Source of the DNA: Endozoicomonas montiporae CL-33
GTDB taxonomy: Bacteria > Pseudomonadota > Gammaproteobacteria > Pseudomonadales > Endozoicomonadaceae
Direction: 5' to 3'
Assembly (NCBI RefSeq): GCF_001583435.1
Contig: NZ_CP013251.1
Location: forward strand, 4,291,215-4,355,214
DNA: 64,000 nt
Position numbers and translations under genes: made by a program. Positions 25,037 through 34,916 of the stretch are shown one piece after another. Every line of letters begins with the position of its first letter. Position 1 is the first letter of the stretch. The notes below the pieces were generated by a model. That model did not search any database. It worked only from the letters and a program-made list of their open reading frames with translations, and was not told the DNA's origin.

Positions 25037-27124
25037 ATGAATCCTGCTCTTTCCTTTCTCAACAAAATGGGCCAGCGTAACGACTTGATGCTGGCTGTTT
25101 TGCTGGTAGCTATTGTCGGCCTGATTATCCTGCCCATGCCCACCCCGGTGGTGGACTTTCTGATCGCTTTGAATATGGGGCTGTCATTCATTCTGATGAT
25201 GACGTCTATCTACCTGAAGTCGCCCCTGGAGTTTTCGTCATTTCCGGCAGTACTGCTGGTGACAACCCTGTTCAGGCTGTCACTGTCTATTACCACCACG
25301 CGTCTGATTCTTTTGCAGGCCGATGCCGGTGAGATTGTTTACACCTTTGGTAACTTCGTGGTGGGCGGTAACCTGATTGTGGGTATCGTTATCTTCCTGA
25401 TCATCACCATTGTCCAGTTTCTGGTTATTACCAAGGGTTCTGAACGGGTGGCAGAAGTAAGCGCACGCTTCTCTCTTGACGGCATGCCCGGCAAGCAAAT
25501 GAGTATCGACGCCGACCTGCGTGCCGGCTCTATCGAAATGGAAGAAGCACAGAAGCGCCGTGAGTTGGTTCAAAAGGAAAGCCAGATGTACGGCTCCATG
25601 GACGGTGCCATGAAGTTTGTTAAGGGTGACGCTATCGCCGGCCTCATCATCATCTTCGTGAACATTACAGCAGGCGTCGCCATTGGTTCCAGTATGCTCG
25701 GACTAAGTGCCGGAGAAGCCCTGCAACTCTACGCGATCCTGACCGTGGGAGACGGCCTGATTTCCCAGATTCCCGCCCTGCTGATCTCCATCACCTCAGG
25801 TATTATCGTTACCCGTGTTTCGAACGAAGATTCCAAAGACCTCGGTAATGAAATTGGTGGACAGTTACTGGATAAACCCAAAGCTCTGATGGTTGGGGGA
25901 ATCCTGTTGCTGTGTTTCGCCATGATTCCCGGCTTTCCAACACTGATCTTCCTGTTTCTGGCAGGTTTCATTGGCGGCGGCGGTTATTATCTCCTGAAAA
26001 AAGCCACACAGGCGGAACAGGATGAAGCTGATGGTGGCATCCCCGCCATGGCAGCAGCTACAGAAACACCGGACAAAGCTAAATCCCGCCTTGACCAGCA
26101 GGAAGAATTCACTCAGACACTGCCTCTGATCATCGACGTACCCACTTCCATTCAGGAAAGCCTGAACACGCAGTCATTGAACGACGAATTGCTAAAAGTT
26201 CGCAAAGCCCTTTACATGGATCTTGGCGTACCGTTTCCGGGCATCCATCTGCGCTTTAATGATTCCATGGCAGACAACACCTACTCGATTCTGTTACAGG
26301 AAGTTCCGGTGGCCAGCGGCCATTTCCGTCCCGGCTTCATTTTTATCCGTGAGTCCATTGATCATCTGGAAATGCTGAAGATTCCATTTGAGCAAGAGGA
26401 TGATTTTTTGCCGGGACTCGACACCATCTGGGCCACTGAAGACCAGAAAGAGCGTCTGGAAAAAAACAATGTAAACTTCATGGATGCTCCGAAAATCCTT
26501 ACTTTCCATCTGGCACATGTGCTGAAAAAATATTCTGAAGAATTTGTCGGCATTCAGGAAACCCGCTACCTGCTGGAAAAAATGGAAAGCTCGTTTGGTG
26601 AACTCATCAAAGAAGTACAGCGACTGCTGCCCGTTAACAAAATCACTGAGATTTTCCAGCGGCTGGTGTCGGAAGACATCTCTATTCGTAACCTGCGCTC
26701 CATCCTGCAATCATTGGTCGTCTGGGGACATAAAGAAAAAGAAGTAGTGCAACTGACTGAATACGTTCGCTCATCATTAAAGCGTTATGTCAGCTACAAA
26801 TACTCTAACGGTCAAAACATGCTGCCAGTCTATCTTCTGGATCAGGACGTTGAAGACACCATTCGAGGCGGTATCCGACAAACCTCTGCAGGCAGCTATC
26901 TGGCACTGGACCCATCGCAGTCAGCACGTTTTGTAGAAAACGTTAAAAACACGGTCGGCAAAATTGGCCATCTGGAACACAAGCCCGTACTGATAACGTC
27001 AATGGACATACGTCGCTATGTGCGCAAGCTGTTGGAGTTAGAGGTATATGATCTGGCGGTGCTGTCCCATCAGGAGTTAACCGAGGAAATTACCGTTCAA
27101 CCATTGGGCAGAATATCGCTATGA
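25037..27124 (+). CDS. sctV: T3SS export gate protein SctV (LcrD/YscV, FHIPEP family)
   Basis: A 695-residue inner-membrane protein, normal length for SctV. The first 330 residues carry about eight hydrophobic segments. They include the conserved [49 protein letters not shown] and the [21 protein letters not shown] run. The large cytoplasmic domain follows (from about 360) and forms the nonameric ring that binds substrate-chaperone complexes. It completes the sctX-sctY-sctV block. The last six bases overlap the convergent acetyltransferase gene. Confidence 0.95.
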   Translation: MNPALSFLNKMGQRNDLMLAVLLVAIVGLIILPMPTPVVDFLIALNMGLSFILMMTSIYLKSPLEFSSFPAVLLVTTLFRLSLSITTTRLILLQADAGEIVYTFGNFVVGGNLIVGIVIFLIITIVQFLVITKGSERVAEVSARFSLDGMPGKQMSIDADLRAGSIEMEEAQKRRELVQKESQMYGSMDGAMKFVKGDAIAGLIIIFVNITAGVAIGSSMLGLSAGEALQLYAILTVGDGLISQIPALLISITSGIIVTRVSNEDSKDLGNEIGGQLLDKPKALMVGGILLLCFAMIPGFPTLIFLFLAGFIGGGGYYLLKKATQAEQDEADGGIPAMAAATETPDKAKSRLDQQEEFTQTLPLIIDVPTSIQESLNTQSLNDELLKVRKALYMDLGVPFPGIHLRFNDSMADNTYSILLQEVPVASGHFRPGFIFIRESIDHLEMLKIPFEQEDDFLPGLDTIWATEDQKERLEKNNVNFMDAPKILTFHLAHVLKKYSEEFVGIQETRYLLEKMESSFGELIKEVQRLLPVNKITEIFQRLVSEDISIRNLRSILQSLVVWGHKEKEVVQLTEYVRSSLKRYVSYKYSNGQNMLPVYLLDQDVEDTIRGGIRQTSAGSYLALDPSQSARFVENVKNTVGKIGHLEHKPVLITSMDIRRYVRKLLELEVYDLAVLSHQELTEEITVQPLGRISL

Positions 27125-27652
27125 GACGTTTGGGTTAACCTTTGCATACAGAAACTGGTCATAGAAACGCTCGCCTTTGTAGATGTGCTTTCTTAATACG
27201 CCTTCACACTGGTATCCACATCTTTCAAGAACTTTGCAAGAGCCTTCATTGTACTCAACGACATCTGCAAACAGCCTGACAATTTTCTTTTTTGCAAACG
27301 CATAGTCAGACACATAAGCAACCGCTTTAGACATAATGCCCTTGCCCCAGTGCTCTTCCGATACCCAGTAACCGATCTCGGCAGAGAAACGATGCACATC
27401 CAGCTGTGTCACAAAGCCAATTTCGCCAATCGCTTCCTGCCCGCTGGCAATAATAAAACGAGTATCCGCTTCGTATTCCTTTACATGCTGAATCCACGCC
27501 CGGGCATGCTCAATACTGTAAGGATTGGGGAAACTGTCTCTGAGATTTCGGGCAATTTTGGCGTTATTCCCATGACGGGATAAAGAGGATGCATCCCCAT
27601 ACAGAAAACTTCTGACACAATACCCACCACCCAGATCGAATTGCATATCCAT
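27119..27652 (-). CDS. GNAT-family N-acetyltransferase (RimJ/RimL-like)
   Basis: A 177-residue GNAT protein. Motif A, which binds the acetyl-CoA pyrophosphate, is seen as [20 protein letters not shown] (about residues 93-112). The C-terminal part has [23 protein letters not shown] and EGVLRKHIY, typical of RimJ/RimL-like enzymes that acetylate protein N-termini or small molecules. It converges on sctV with a six-base overlap and has no functional link to the T3SS that I can see. The substrate is unknown. Confidence 0.85.
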   Translation of the reverse strand: MDMQFDLGGGYCVRSFLYGDASSLSRHGNNAKIARNLRDSFPNPYSIEHARAWIQHVKEYEADTRFIIASGQEAIGEIGFVTQLDVHRFSAEIGYWVSEEHWGKGIMSKAVAYVSDYAFAKKKIVRLFADVVEYNEGSCKVLERCGYQCEGVLRKHIYKGERFYDQFLYAKVNPNVS

Positions 27653-27787
27653 TGCCTTTGAAAATCATCAACAGATATGTCATCGGCTTAATAATGACAG
27701 CCTTGAAAGCCCTGAAACCTTTAACACGCATCTCTTATAAAACCCGATCAAGCCGATAAATACCCTGTTCAATCAGGCGAAAAAGAT

Positions 27788-28063
27788 ATGCCAATACGAG
27801 AAACAAACACTTCAAAGTATCCTGAAAATATGGTGGTCAACGACCATTATGTAGGGACTGCAAAAAGTAAGGTGGGAAAAGGTCTGCTGGGGATTGGCCG
27901 GTTTCTTACCTATCCTGTCAGTCGGGTTGCCAATAATGTTACCAAACTGATCGGTAATAGAAGACCGGGAAAAAGTAATCACTTTACCAGCAATTCCCGA
28001 CGAATTAATTCAGCCCAACAGTACCAAGGTCTGAGAAGGACCCATAAAAAAGCAAATTCCTGA
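27788..28063 (+). CDS. Small basic hypothetical protein
   Basis: A 91-residue protein that I do not recognise. It is strongly basic, with a short moderately hydrophobic centre (KGLLGIGRFLTYPVSRVANN) and a disordered Arg/Ser/Gln-rich tail. It ends 47 bases before the transposase start and could be either a complete small gene or the remnant of one truncated by the insertion. The ribosome site is weak (gcgaaaaag). Confidence 0.45.
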   Translation: MPIRETNTSKYPENMVVNDHYVGTAKSKVGKGLLGIGRFLTYPVSRVANNVTKLIGNRRPGKSNHFTSNSRRINSAQQYQGLRRTHKKANS

Positions 28064-28109
28064 ACTTTGAGCTAAATTTCATGCAGTACTCATTCACTGT
28101 CGTATTTCT

Positions 28110-29450
28110 ATGCCTGCTAAGCAAGACAAAATTTTGGTCGATCGGTTAATCAATACTGTTCGCCAGCAAGCATCCCTAATACCTGATCATCGTCCCAATA
28201 ATTGCAAGGAAAAAATTCTTCTCTCTGATGCAATAATGTCCGGTCTGGCTGTGATGCACATGAAATGCCCTTCACTTCTGAGCTTTGAGCATGAATGTAA
28301 AAATCCAAGGGTTGTTCACAACCTGCGCCAGATGTACGGCGTTCAGCGTATTCCCAGTGACACCCATCTGCGGGAGATACTTGACCCTATTGAAACTGAT
28401 CATTTCAGGCCATTTTTCAAGTCACTCTTCTCTTACGTCCAGAGTTCGAAGTGGCTAAAAAAGTTTCAGTATTTTGAAGAAGGCTATCTGGCTCCAGTGG
28501 ATGGTACAGGGCATTTCGCTTCAGGCAAGATTAGCTGCCCTGAATGTTGTATCAAAAAAGCCGATACTGATACCCCCCAGTATTACCACCAACTGTTGGC
28601 TATATGTCTGGTCAAGCCCGGACAAAAAGAGGTCTTGCCTCTGATGCCAGAGCCTATTACCAAGCAGGTCAATGCTTCTAAAAACGATTGCGAAAAAACC
28701 GCACTAAAGCGGTTGCTGGAAAACGTCTACAGAGAACATCCCAAACTAAAACTGGTACTGACATTTGATGACCTGTATTCAGATGGGCCGACGATAAAAA
28801 TGGTCAAGTCTTATGGGTACAGCTTCATTATGGTGGCCAAGGACAGCGACCATGCGTCATTGGTTGAGGCGGTTGATACTCTGGATGCCAGGGGTGAGGT
28901 TAACCGTTATGAATACGTTGATGAGGACGGCTACCGGCACTGGTTCAGATACGTCAACAACGTTCCCATCAACAAGAGTCACAAGGATGTTCTGGTCAAC
29001 TATCTGGAATATGTTGAGATTAGCCCCAAGGGCGAGAAATACACCAATGTCTGGGTAACAGATATCCAACTGACTGACGACAGCGTCACCAGAGTGATGC
29101 GCGGAGGCCGTGCGAAATGGAAGATTGAAAATGAAACCTTCAACACGCTCAAGACACAGGGTTACCACCTCGAACACAACTACGGACACGGCAAGGAGCA
29201 TTTGGCTACAAACTTTGCCTGCCTGACGTTTACCGCCTTCCTTATTGATCAGATAGAACAGTTAGGGTGTTGCTTGTTTCAGAAAGCCTGGACGGCAAGC
29301 CACTCTAAAAAAGCGCTTTGGGAGCATATGAGAAGCCTGTTTCAGTGGTTTTTCATTGACTCTTGGCGAGACTTTTTTATGGCAATAATCTCAAGAACCT
29401 CTGAAGGAGTTGGTCATAATATCCGTTCTGTTATTCCAGATACTTCATAG
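28110..29450 (+). mobile_element. Insertion sequence, DDE transposase of the IS4/ISNCY-like superfamily
   Basis: A 446-residue DDE transposase. The likely catalytic triad is Asp in APVDGTGHF, Asp in LTFDDLYSDG and Glu in KWKIENETFNTLK, the last followed by GYHLEHNYGHG, which is typical of these RNase-H-fold transposases. A zinc-like pair (CPECC) lies near residue 145. I looked for terminal inverted repeats between 28030-28110 and 29451-29600 and found none that convinced me, so the element ends are undefined. It sits directly upstream of the exonuclease/phosphatase gene, whose N-terminus looks unnatural. Confidence 0.85.
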
Positions 29451-29513
29451 CTGCCGGGGTGAGCCTGTGTCTGAGCGAAAAATTCATCCAGAATGTCAGC
29501 TTTGGGCTGAAGG

Positions 29514-31001
29514 TTGTTTGCTGCAAATCCGAAAAATGGTTCACCCTGCAGCAGGGTATACGTCTTAAGGCGTATATTTGTCGGGAATTGCTGTCACTTT
29601 ACAGACATTGAACGTAAAAAGCGGAAACTGCCACTGGCAGCCCGCAAGGCACTGAAAGCCGTTACCACGGCTCTGTTTATTATCCCTTCTCTCGCTCTTG
29701 CCGTCATTGGCATGCCTTTTCGTATTGCCGGAAATGCGTTTCGGAGTGAGATGTCGATGATTTGTTCAGGTAAACCTGAGAAGCAATACTCACCACAACA
29801 GGGACTTCATCTGATGACATATAACACCGGATTAATGCCCGGTTTTATACGAAATTTAAACGACTTACGCTCATCCAATCGTCGAGCAGCTGAAATAGCT
29901 GAAGCACTGAATAGCCAGTCATCCTCTACCCAGCCGGATGTAGTCTGTTTTCAGGAAGTCTTTGATCGACATGCAACAGAGCACCTTTGCGAAGGGCTCA
30001 AACAAAGCTACCCATACATCGTCCACAGTGTTGCGCCCCGGGAAACAGGGCTAAATAGCGGATTAGCCGTTGCCAGTAAGTTTCCTGTACTGGATGCGTC
30101 ATTTCGGCCATTTAAAGATCTGGCAGGTGAAGATCAACTGGCCAACAAAGGCCTGTTACGACTGGTTCTGGACTTGGGCGAGGGAAAGACAGCCATCGTA
30201 TACAACACTCATCTGCAAGCCAAAGAAGGCGACAAATATCATAAGATCAGAACCTCTGAGCTGGCACAAATCCGGCAATGGATGGAACAGGACAGCAAAG
30301 AAGAAGAGTCGCAACACGAAGGCATTTTTCTGTCGGGCGATTTGAATATTTCTCAGGCTGATGAGCAGGGAAAATCAAATGCCGGGAAAGAGTATCAGGA
30401 GGGCATCGATGCTTTGGGCAGCGATTTTCATAACAGCTTTTATGAAACACACAACCCGCAAGATGGCAAGCGACTGCCTGGTAGTGCTCCTGTATTCCTC
30501 GATCTGAATCAGCCTGAGAGCCAGCACACACATACAGAACCCACTGGATCATGGTATCAGGGCGCAGGTGCTTCAGAACGACAGGACTGGGGAACGTCTA
30601 ATTGGGAAGACAGCCGGAAAGTCGCTGATCACTGCTTGTATGACTACCAGTTTCTTTATGGCCCGGAAAAGGAGAATTGGGCATCTCATGCCGAGGTTCA
30701 GCAAATAGGAACAAACCTCAAACCTCTGCAGCAAAGTGGCCTGTCAGACCACTTGCCCGTTTCAGTCATATACAAAGAAGCAGCAGGGCTGAAACCAGCC
30801 CTTATGTCGATCAGAAACAGTCAGTTCCATACCCGTAAAATTCAACTTCTGATCGACCTCCTGAAAGACAAAAAGCACCTTAACCCCCTCGTACAACTAC
30901 AACAATTCAGGTCGCGAGAGGGTAGTAGTCTCTCAGATAAAGAACACGAAGAACTCAACTTGCTGGAAAGAACCCTGAGAAATGCTTTCAGGCTTGAATA
31001 A
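29514..31001 (+). CDS. Endonuclease/exonuclease/phosphatase-family protein (neutral-sphingomyelinase-like)
   Basis: A frame of up to 495 residues. The EEP catalytic core begins near residue 100: LMTYNTGLMP, then VVCFQEVFD (metal-binding Glu), IVYNTHLQA, GIFLSGDLNI (Asp/Asn) and LSDHLPVSV (Asp-His pair). The spacing resembles bacterial neutral sphingomyelinases more than DNA nucleases. A hydrophobic helix precedes it (about 50-76, AVTTALFIIPSLALAVIG). The first 35 residues lie over the two hairpins next to the IS and start with TTG, so the true start is probably lost or further in. It might be a secreted phospholipase/sphingomyelinase or T3SS effector, but this is inference from the surroundings only. 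Confidence 0.65.
   Translation: MFAANPKNGSPCSRVYVLRRIFVGNCCHFTDIERKKRKLPLAARKALKAVTTALFIIPSLALAVIGMPFRIAGNAFRSEMSMICSGKPEKQYSPQQGLHLMTYNTGLMPGFIRNLNDLRSSNRRAAEIAEALNSQSSSTQPDVVCFQEVFDRHATEHLCEGLKQSYPYIVHSVAPRETGLNSGLAVASKFPVLDASFRPFKDLAGEDQLANKGLLRLVLDLGEGKTAIVYNTHLQAKEGDKYHKIRTSELAQIRQWMEQDSKEEESQHEGIFLSGDLNISQADEQGKSNAGKEYQEGIDALGSDFHNSFYETHNPQDGKRLPGSAPVFLDLNQPESQHTHTEPTGSWYQGAGASERQDWGTSNWEDSRKVADHCLYDYQFLYGPEKENWASHAEVQQIGTNLKPLQQSGLSDHLPVSVIYKEAAGLKPALMSIRNSQFHTRKIQLLIDLLKDKKHLNPLVQLQQFRSREGSSLSDKEHEELNLLERTLRNAFRLE
29543..29575. repeat. Two back-to-back hairpins upstream of the EEP gene
   Basis: ACCCTG-CAG-CAGGGT (29543-29557) is followed without a gap by ATACGTCTT/AAGGCGTAT (29558-29575), a nine-pair near-palindrome. 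They lie between the IS transposase and the next gene. They could belong to an IS end or to a separate palindromic repeat. Confidence 0.5.
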
Positions 31002-31152
31002 CAATTTAAAAACGATATGGCAGGTTGGTAATGCCAGAAACACAGAGACATAAGCTTTTTGCCTGTGTCAGGGAGTGGGACTGTGCCCTTTTATTCGCAA
31101 ATTTATACGACATTTAAATGGCAACTCCCAACACAGCTATATAAATCCCAGC

Positions 31153-32058
31153 TTAACTGGATGTCATACAATCAGCTTCAAGCTTCCTGTAAATCAATCC
31201 AAGGATATCCCATTTCTTCATTGCCCACTCTGGTGAAAGCAGATATTGCCTCTCTCCAGAACCGGTCAGCCGATGAAACAGCAGATGTTCAGGTGCACGA
31301 CGAATGACTTCTGCCATGACATGGGTGTATTCATCCATAGTCATTTCTTTTACCCTGCCCTGCTTCCAGTCCCGAGCCAGCTGAGTGCCTTTAACAATGT
31401 GCAATGGGTGGACTTTGATGGCATCTACACCAAGCTCGACCACACGATCAAAGCTGGTCAGAGTATCTTCCGGCACCTCTCCGGGCAGCCCCATAATCAG
31501 GTGTGTACACAGTTTCAATCCAAAGCCTTTCGCTCGTTTTACTGCGTCTTCGTATTCAGCAAATCCATGTCCCCGGTTAACGGCTATTAACGACGCATCA
31601 AAGGTGGATTGAAGTCCCAGCTCCAGCCAGACTTCATAACCTTTGTCCTGATACTCTTTCAGGAGAGCCAGTACCGGATCAGGTACACAGTCAGGACGTG
31701 TACCAACCGCCAGACCAATCACATCGTCATCAGACAATGCTTCGTCATAGTAGCGTCGCAAGTCATCAACAGAACCATAGGTGTTACTGTAGGACTGGAA
31801 ATAAGCAATGAACTTCCCTGCTCCGGTTCGCTGTGACACTTTCTTTTTAGCGGACTGAATCTGGGCAGTGATATCTCCGGCATTCGTTGTGTCAGGGCTG
31901 AATGAAGCGTTATTGCAAAACGTACAGCCACCAATACCTTTAGTGCCATCACGGTTTGGACAGGTGAAAGAAGCATTGACTGATATTTTGTGGACTTTTT
32001 CACCGTACTTTGCACGCAGATAGCGTCCAAAGGTATTGACGAATCGTGTCATGTCCAT
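31153..32058 (-). CDS. yhcC: Radical SAM protein, YhcC family
   Basis: A radical SAM enzyme of the YhcC type. The iron-sulfur cysteines lie in SFTCPNRDGTKGIGGCTFC (a C-x10-C-x2-C pattern). FIAYFQSYSNTYGSV, IGLAVGTRPDCVPD, EVWLELGLQS and LCTHLIMGLPGE are landmarks of this family. I prefer the ATG at 32056-32058 (MDMTRFVNTFGRYLR). An upstream in-frame ATG at 32097 would add 13 residues that are not typical. The molecular function of YhcC is not established. It converges on the EEP gene. Confidence 0.88.
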   Translation of the reverse strand: MDMTRFVNTFGRYLRAKYGEKVHKISVNASFTCPNRDGTKGIGGCTFCNNASFSPDTTNAGDITAQIQSAKKKVSQRTGAGKFIAYFQSYSNTYGSVDDLRRYYDEALSDDDVIGLAVGTRPDCVPDPVLALLKEYQDKGYEVWLELGLQSTFDASLIAVNRGHGFAEYEDAVKRAKGFGLKLCTHLIMGLPGEVPEDTLTSFDRVVELGVDAIKVHPLHIVKGTQLARDWKQGRVKEMTMDEYTHVMAEVIRRAPEHLLFHRLTGSGERQYLLSPEWAMKKWDILGLIYRKLEADCMTSS

Positions 32059-32213
32059 AAAAGAGGGCACCTGAGACTTACAAAAGGGCGACAACATAAT
32101 GTCTGACAGGTCTGCCGCCTATACGCATATTACGTGGACATGAAGGTGAGTTTGGAAATAGCCTGCAGGAAAGGTACACAGGTTAATACCATCAGTAAAA
32201 CCTGTGCCTGAAG

Positions 32214-32531
32214 TCAATCAGCTTTTTTCATACGGTCAATCACTTCATCAACAACCGCTTTGACTTGTTCTTCATTCGCCTGAAGCGACAGCGTGTTATC
32301 GTCAGGAGCTACGCGCCATTCAATAATACGCTTAGCCAGTTTGCGAGCCATGACACCCACAACATCGTCCAGATAAGTGTCGTTAAACATGGGCAGGGGC
32401 ATAAACCGCAAGTGCACCAGCAGCTGTTCCGGCTGTCCGTCTTCTTTCATGTGAATAGCAAAATCACCAGGGTCCGTGGTGCTCTGACTAATCGTTAACG
32501 TGAAGTGTTCACCGCTCATAAGATTCTCCAT
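32214..32531 (-). CDS. Hypothetical protein, 105 residues
   Basis: A small acidic soluble protein that I do not recognise. It reads as alternating strands (FTLTISQSTTDPGDFAIHM) and two helices, the last of which (EEQVKAVVDEVIDRMKKAD) is strongly charged. Start choice: an internal Met at residue 5 (MSGEHFTLTI) is equally plausible. It is monocistronic, upstream of yhcC on the same strand with a 150-base gap. Coding composition looks genuine. Confidence 0.55.
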   Translation of the reverse strand: MENLMSGEHFTLTISQSTTDPGDFAIHMKEDGQPEQLLVHLRFMPLPMFNDTYLDDVVGVMARKLAKRIIEWRVAPDDNTLSLQANEEQVKAVVDEVIDRMKKAD

Positions 32532-32750
32532 ACCTGACTAAGTCAGTTGTCGGCTCTGATATCGAGGGCTAAAGATCGTTTTTACATAGATTGGAAATAA
32601 CGATTTAACCTGTTTAGAACCGGTATCCCTGAACCAGCTTTTACCAGCCCATAACTTTTAGCTGATCATTGATGGCCAGCTATCAAGAACAAGGTCGATA
32701 TATCTATCTATAGTAAATATGAGAATCAGCCCATAAACGGGGAGCCAGAA

Positions 32751-33035
32751 ATGATCAATAACACCGACGCCGAACCACTTCGACCCGATAACAGTCGTGA
32801 TCCGGTCAACCCGGTACAACCCAAAAGCCCGGTTGACGCCATAGAGGCCGACCGTTTTTCCGACATGATGAAGAAAAACAAAGACATGGAGGCTTCAGCT
32901 GAAGCTGATCAGGGTGCTGAAGGTGAGATTTCCCCTGCAGAATTGCAGGCACAAATTCGGGAAGGGATGTTCAAAACCGGATTTCAAAAGGCGATAGAAA
33001 GAGCAAGAGAAATGACAAAAGAAATGAAACAGTAG
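32751..33035 (+). CDS. Small hydrophilic hypothetical protein, possibly T3SS-related
   Basis: A 94-residue protein with a good ggag site ahead of the ATG. The first 60 residues are disordered and rich in Pro, Asp, Asn and Glu. The last 35 form an amphipathic helix (LQAQIREGMFKTGFQKAIER). This layout, a loose N-terminus followed by a helical C-terminus, is shared by small T3SS secreted components, but I see no family motif. The reading frame is not continued on the other side of the IS or by its neighbours. Confidence 0.45.
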   Translation: MINNTDAEPLRPDNSRDPVNPVQPKSPVDAIEADRFSDMMKKNKDMEASAEADQGAEGEISPAELQAQIREGMFKTGFQKAIERAREMTKEMKQ

Positions 33036-34788
33036 TATTTTGAAAAAAATACCGAATTCAAAGTCATTAGATTGACACCAAGCATATAGCTTCAAATTAA
33101 TATGAAGTAAATATATAAAAAACACCCCCTCAATAAATTACACTAATTAAAATACCTTTTATCCAGGCTAAACTCGCCAACTGACTAAACGGTTTTATAG
33201 AGATCAACATCGTACAGGGAGTTGTTGTACATGTCTGAGAAGAGCAACAATGTAGTCTCTATCAATAAGCCCACCTCTCCTGTTATGCAGTTTGAGATTG
33301 AAACCTTATTTGAAAAATTAATCGACCAGTACATCACTCCCCAGCTCCCTTCTGTTGTTAATATTTTGATCGATCATGTATCGGAACAGCAGTTATCTGC
33401 TGTCAGTAATGTGGAACTGATGCAGTTAATGGAAACAGAAAAGAAGATAAAAAGCTCTAAAACCGAAATCATTGATTCGTGCGCAGATTATTTATACAAC
33501 AGCATTAACAAATGGACACAGTCCGAAAAGAGCATTGATTCGACTTTGTCAGAAGACGACTTATGTCTGGTTGATAACACCACCTTTGAACAGAAGCTGG
33601 CGTGGCAGGCAGCGGCCAGACAGATGGAAACTTGTGAACAGGTTCAAAACCTTTATAACTGTGAATCAAGACTAAAAGACTTCCTCCCCCCCGACAGTCC
33701 ACAAATACCTATCAGTTCTAATACTCTTTGCTTTAGTTTTGCCACAGCTCTCGCTCCATTAAATCTCAACCTCAGCACCATACATGAGTTTTTATCTTTC
33801 TTTGCAAAACATTTGAAGCTGCCGGCAGCACAGATGTGGCAACAGGCTGACAGCGATCTATCGGAGATGGGTCTGGAGTTAAACACACCTGAAATCGCGT
33901 CACACAGTGCAACAAGTGACCCCGTTACTCCTCAAACAAGCTCGAATGGATCAAAGAAAGCCGACTCCGCTCTGGTCGATCATATTGCTGAGCAGGTTGT
34001 TTCAAAAGTCGAGTCACTGATTGGACAACAAATTAATAAGACTATGAGTGAAACAGGCTCAGATTCATTAATTGTTTCCCCAGCCAGTTATCCAAGTCAG
34101 GATCTTGCTTCAATGCTGACCAGTATTCAGGATGAGCTGTCTGAGCAAACGTCCGTCATGTCCAATTTATCGGAATCCATAAAACACGGACTGGTTAATC
34201 GTGGAGTTACCCAGCACCTATCACCAAGGCAGGAAGATCTGATCAACCTGGTAGGTTTATTATTTGAATTCATCATTGACGACCATGAGCTTCCCGATGT
34301 TATAAAAAAAACCATAGGGCTTTTACAGATTCCAGTGTTAAAGCTGGCTTTAATTGATAAAGACTTTTTAACGAACCGAGAGCACCCCGGAAGACAGCTC
34401 CTGAATGATATGACATCCGCAGGCATGCACTGCAAAGAAAATGACAAACCGGTGGTTCACCTGATTGAAACTACAGTGATGACCATTATTCGAGGCTTTA
34501 CTGATAACCCGAATATCTTTTCAGAGTGCCTCGACGAATTTAACCAAAGCCTGTTATTAATCAATCAAAAACCAATACACACTGTTGATGCTGACTGCTG
34601 GGGAACAGAAAGCGCTGAAGATATTACGGTGGCTACAACCCTCAACCACGACGTTACAGAACAGACAGAAGATGAGCCCGATATCACTGATACAAGCAGT
34701 TCTATTGATGAGGTATTGGACACATACCTGTCCAGATACAACCCTCAAAACCCCCTCAAAGATTTGGTATGCACAGGCTGGAAAGCTG

Positions 34789-34793
34789 TTTTA
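34789..34793. repeat. Target-site duplication TTTTA, left copy
   Basis: TTTTA at 34789-34793 is repeated exactly at 36440-36444, immediately outside the two terminal inverted repeats. Five bases is within the range for IS4-superfamily elements. Confidence 0.8.
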
Positions 34794-34810
34794 CTCGATG
34801 CTGCAGTTTT
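34794..34810 (+). repeat. Left terminal inverted repeat of the IS4-type element
   Basis: Seventeen bases beginning CTCGATGCTGCAG, perfectly complementary to 36423-36439. Identity stops at the eighteenth base. Confidence 0.85.
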
Positions 34811-34916
34811 TGATATTTGAGGGAGAGCAGGAAATGGCAGGGTGGCATAAGAGCAGACTACTACTGCAGCTCCGAATTCAAGCCTTGCGAGATTCCATCA
34901 TAGCCACAGCAGCAGG

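Larger units (their letters stand above)
33231..34820 (+). pseudogene. DUF1631-family gene, 5' part, interrupted by an IS4-type element
   Basis: Codons 1-521 of an ancestral gene (ATG at 33231, caggga site before it) run in frame into the IS at 34794 and stop nine codons inside it at 34818-34820. The region is helical and polar, consistent with the N-terminal part of DUF1631 proteins (about 700-780 residues). Removing the IS plus one TTTTA copy joins codon TTA at 34791-34793 to GAA at 36445 and restores an open frame of 717 residues. The segment retained may still be translated as a truncated protein. A TTG at 33222 adds three residues but is less likely as a start. Confidence 0.8.

Noticed and set aside
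28030..29600. Terminal inverted repeats for the first IS.
   Set aside because: Both flanks were compared; only short, gapped similarity was found, so the element's ends are left undefined.
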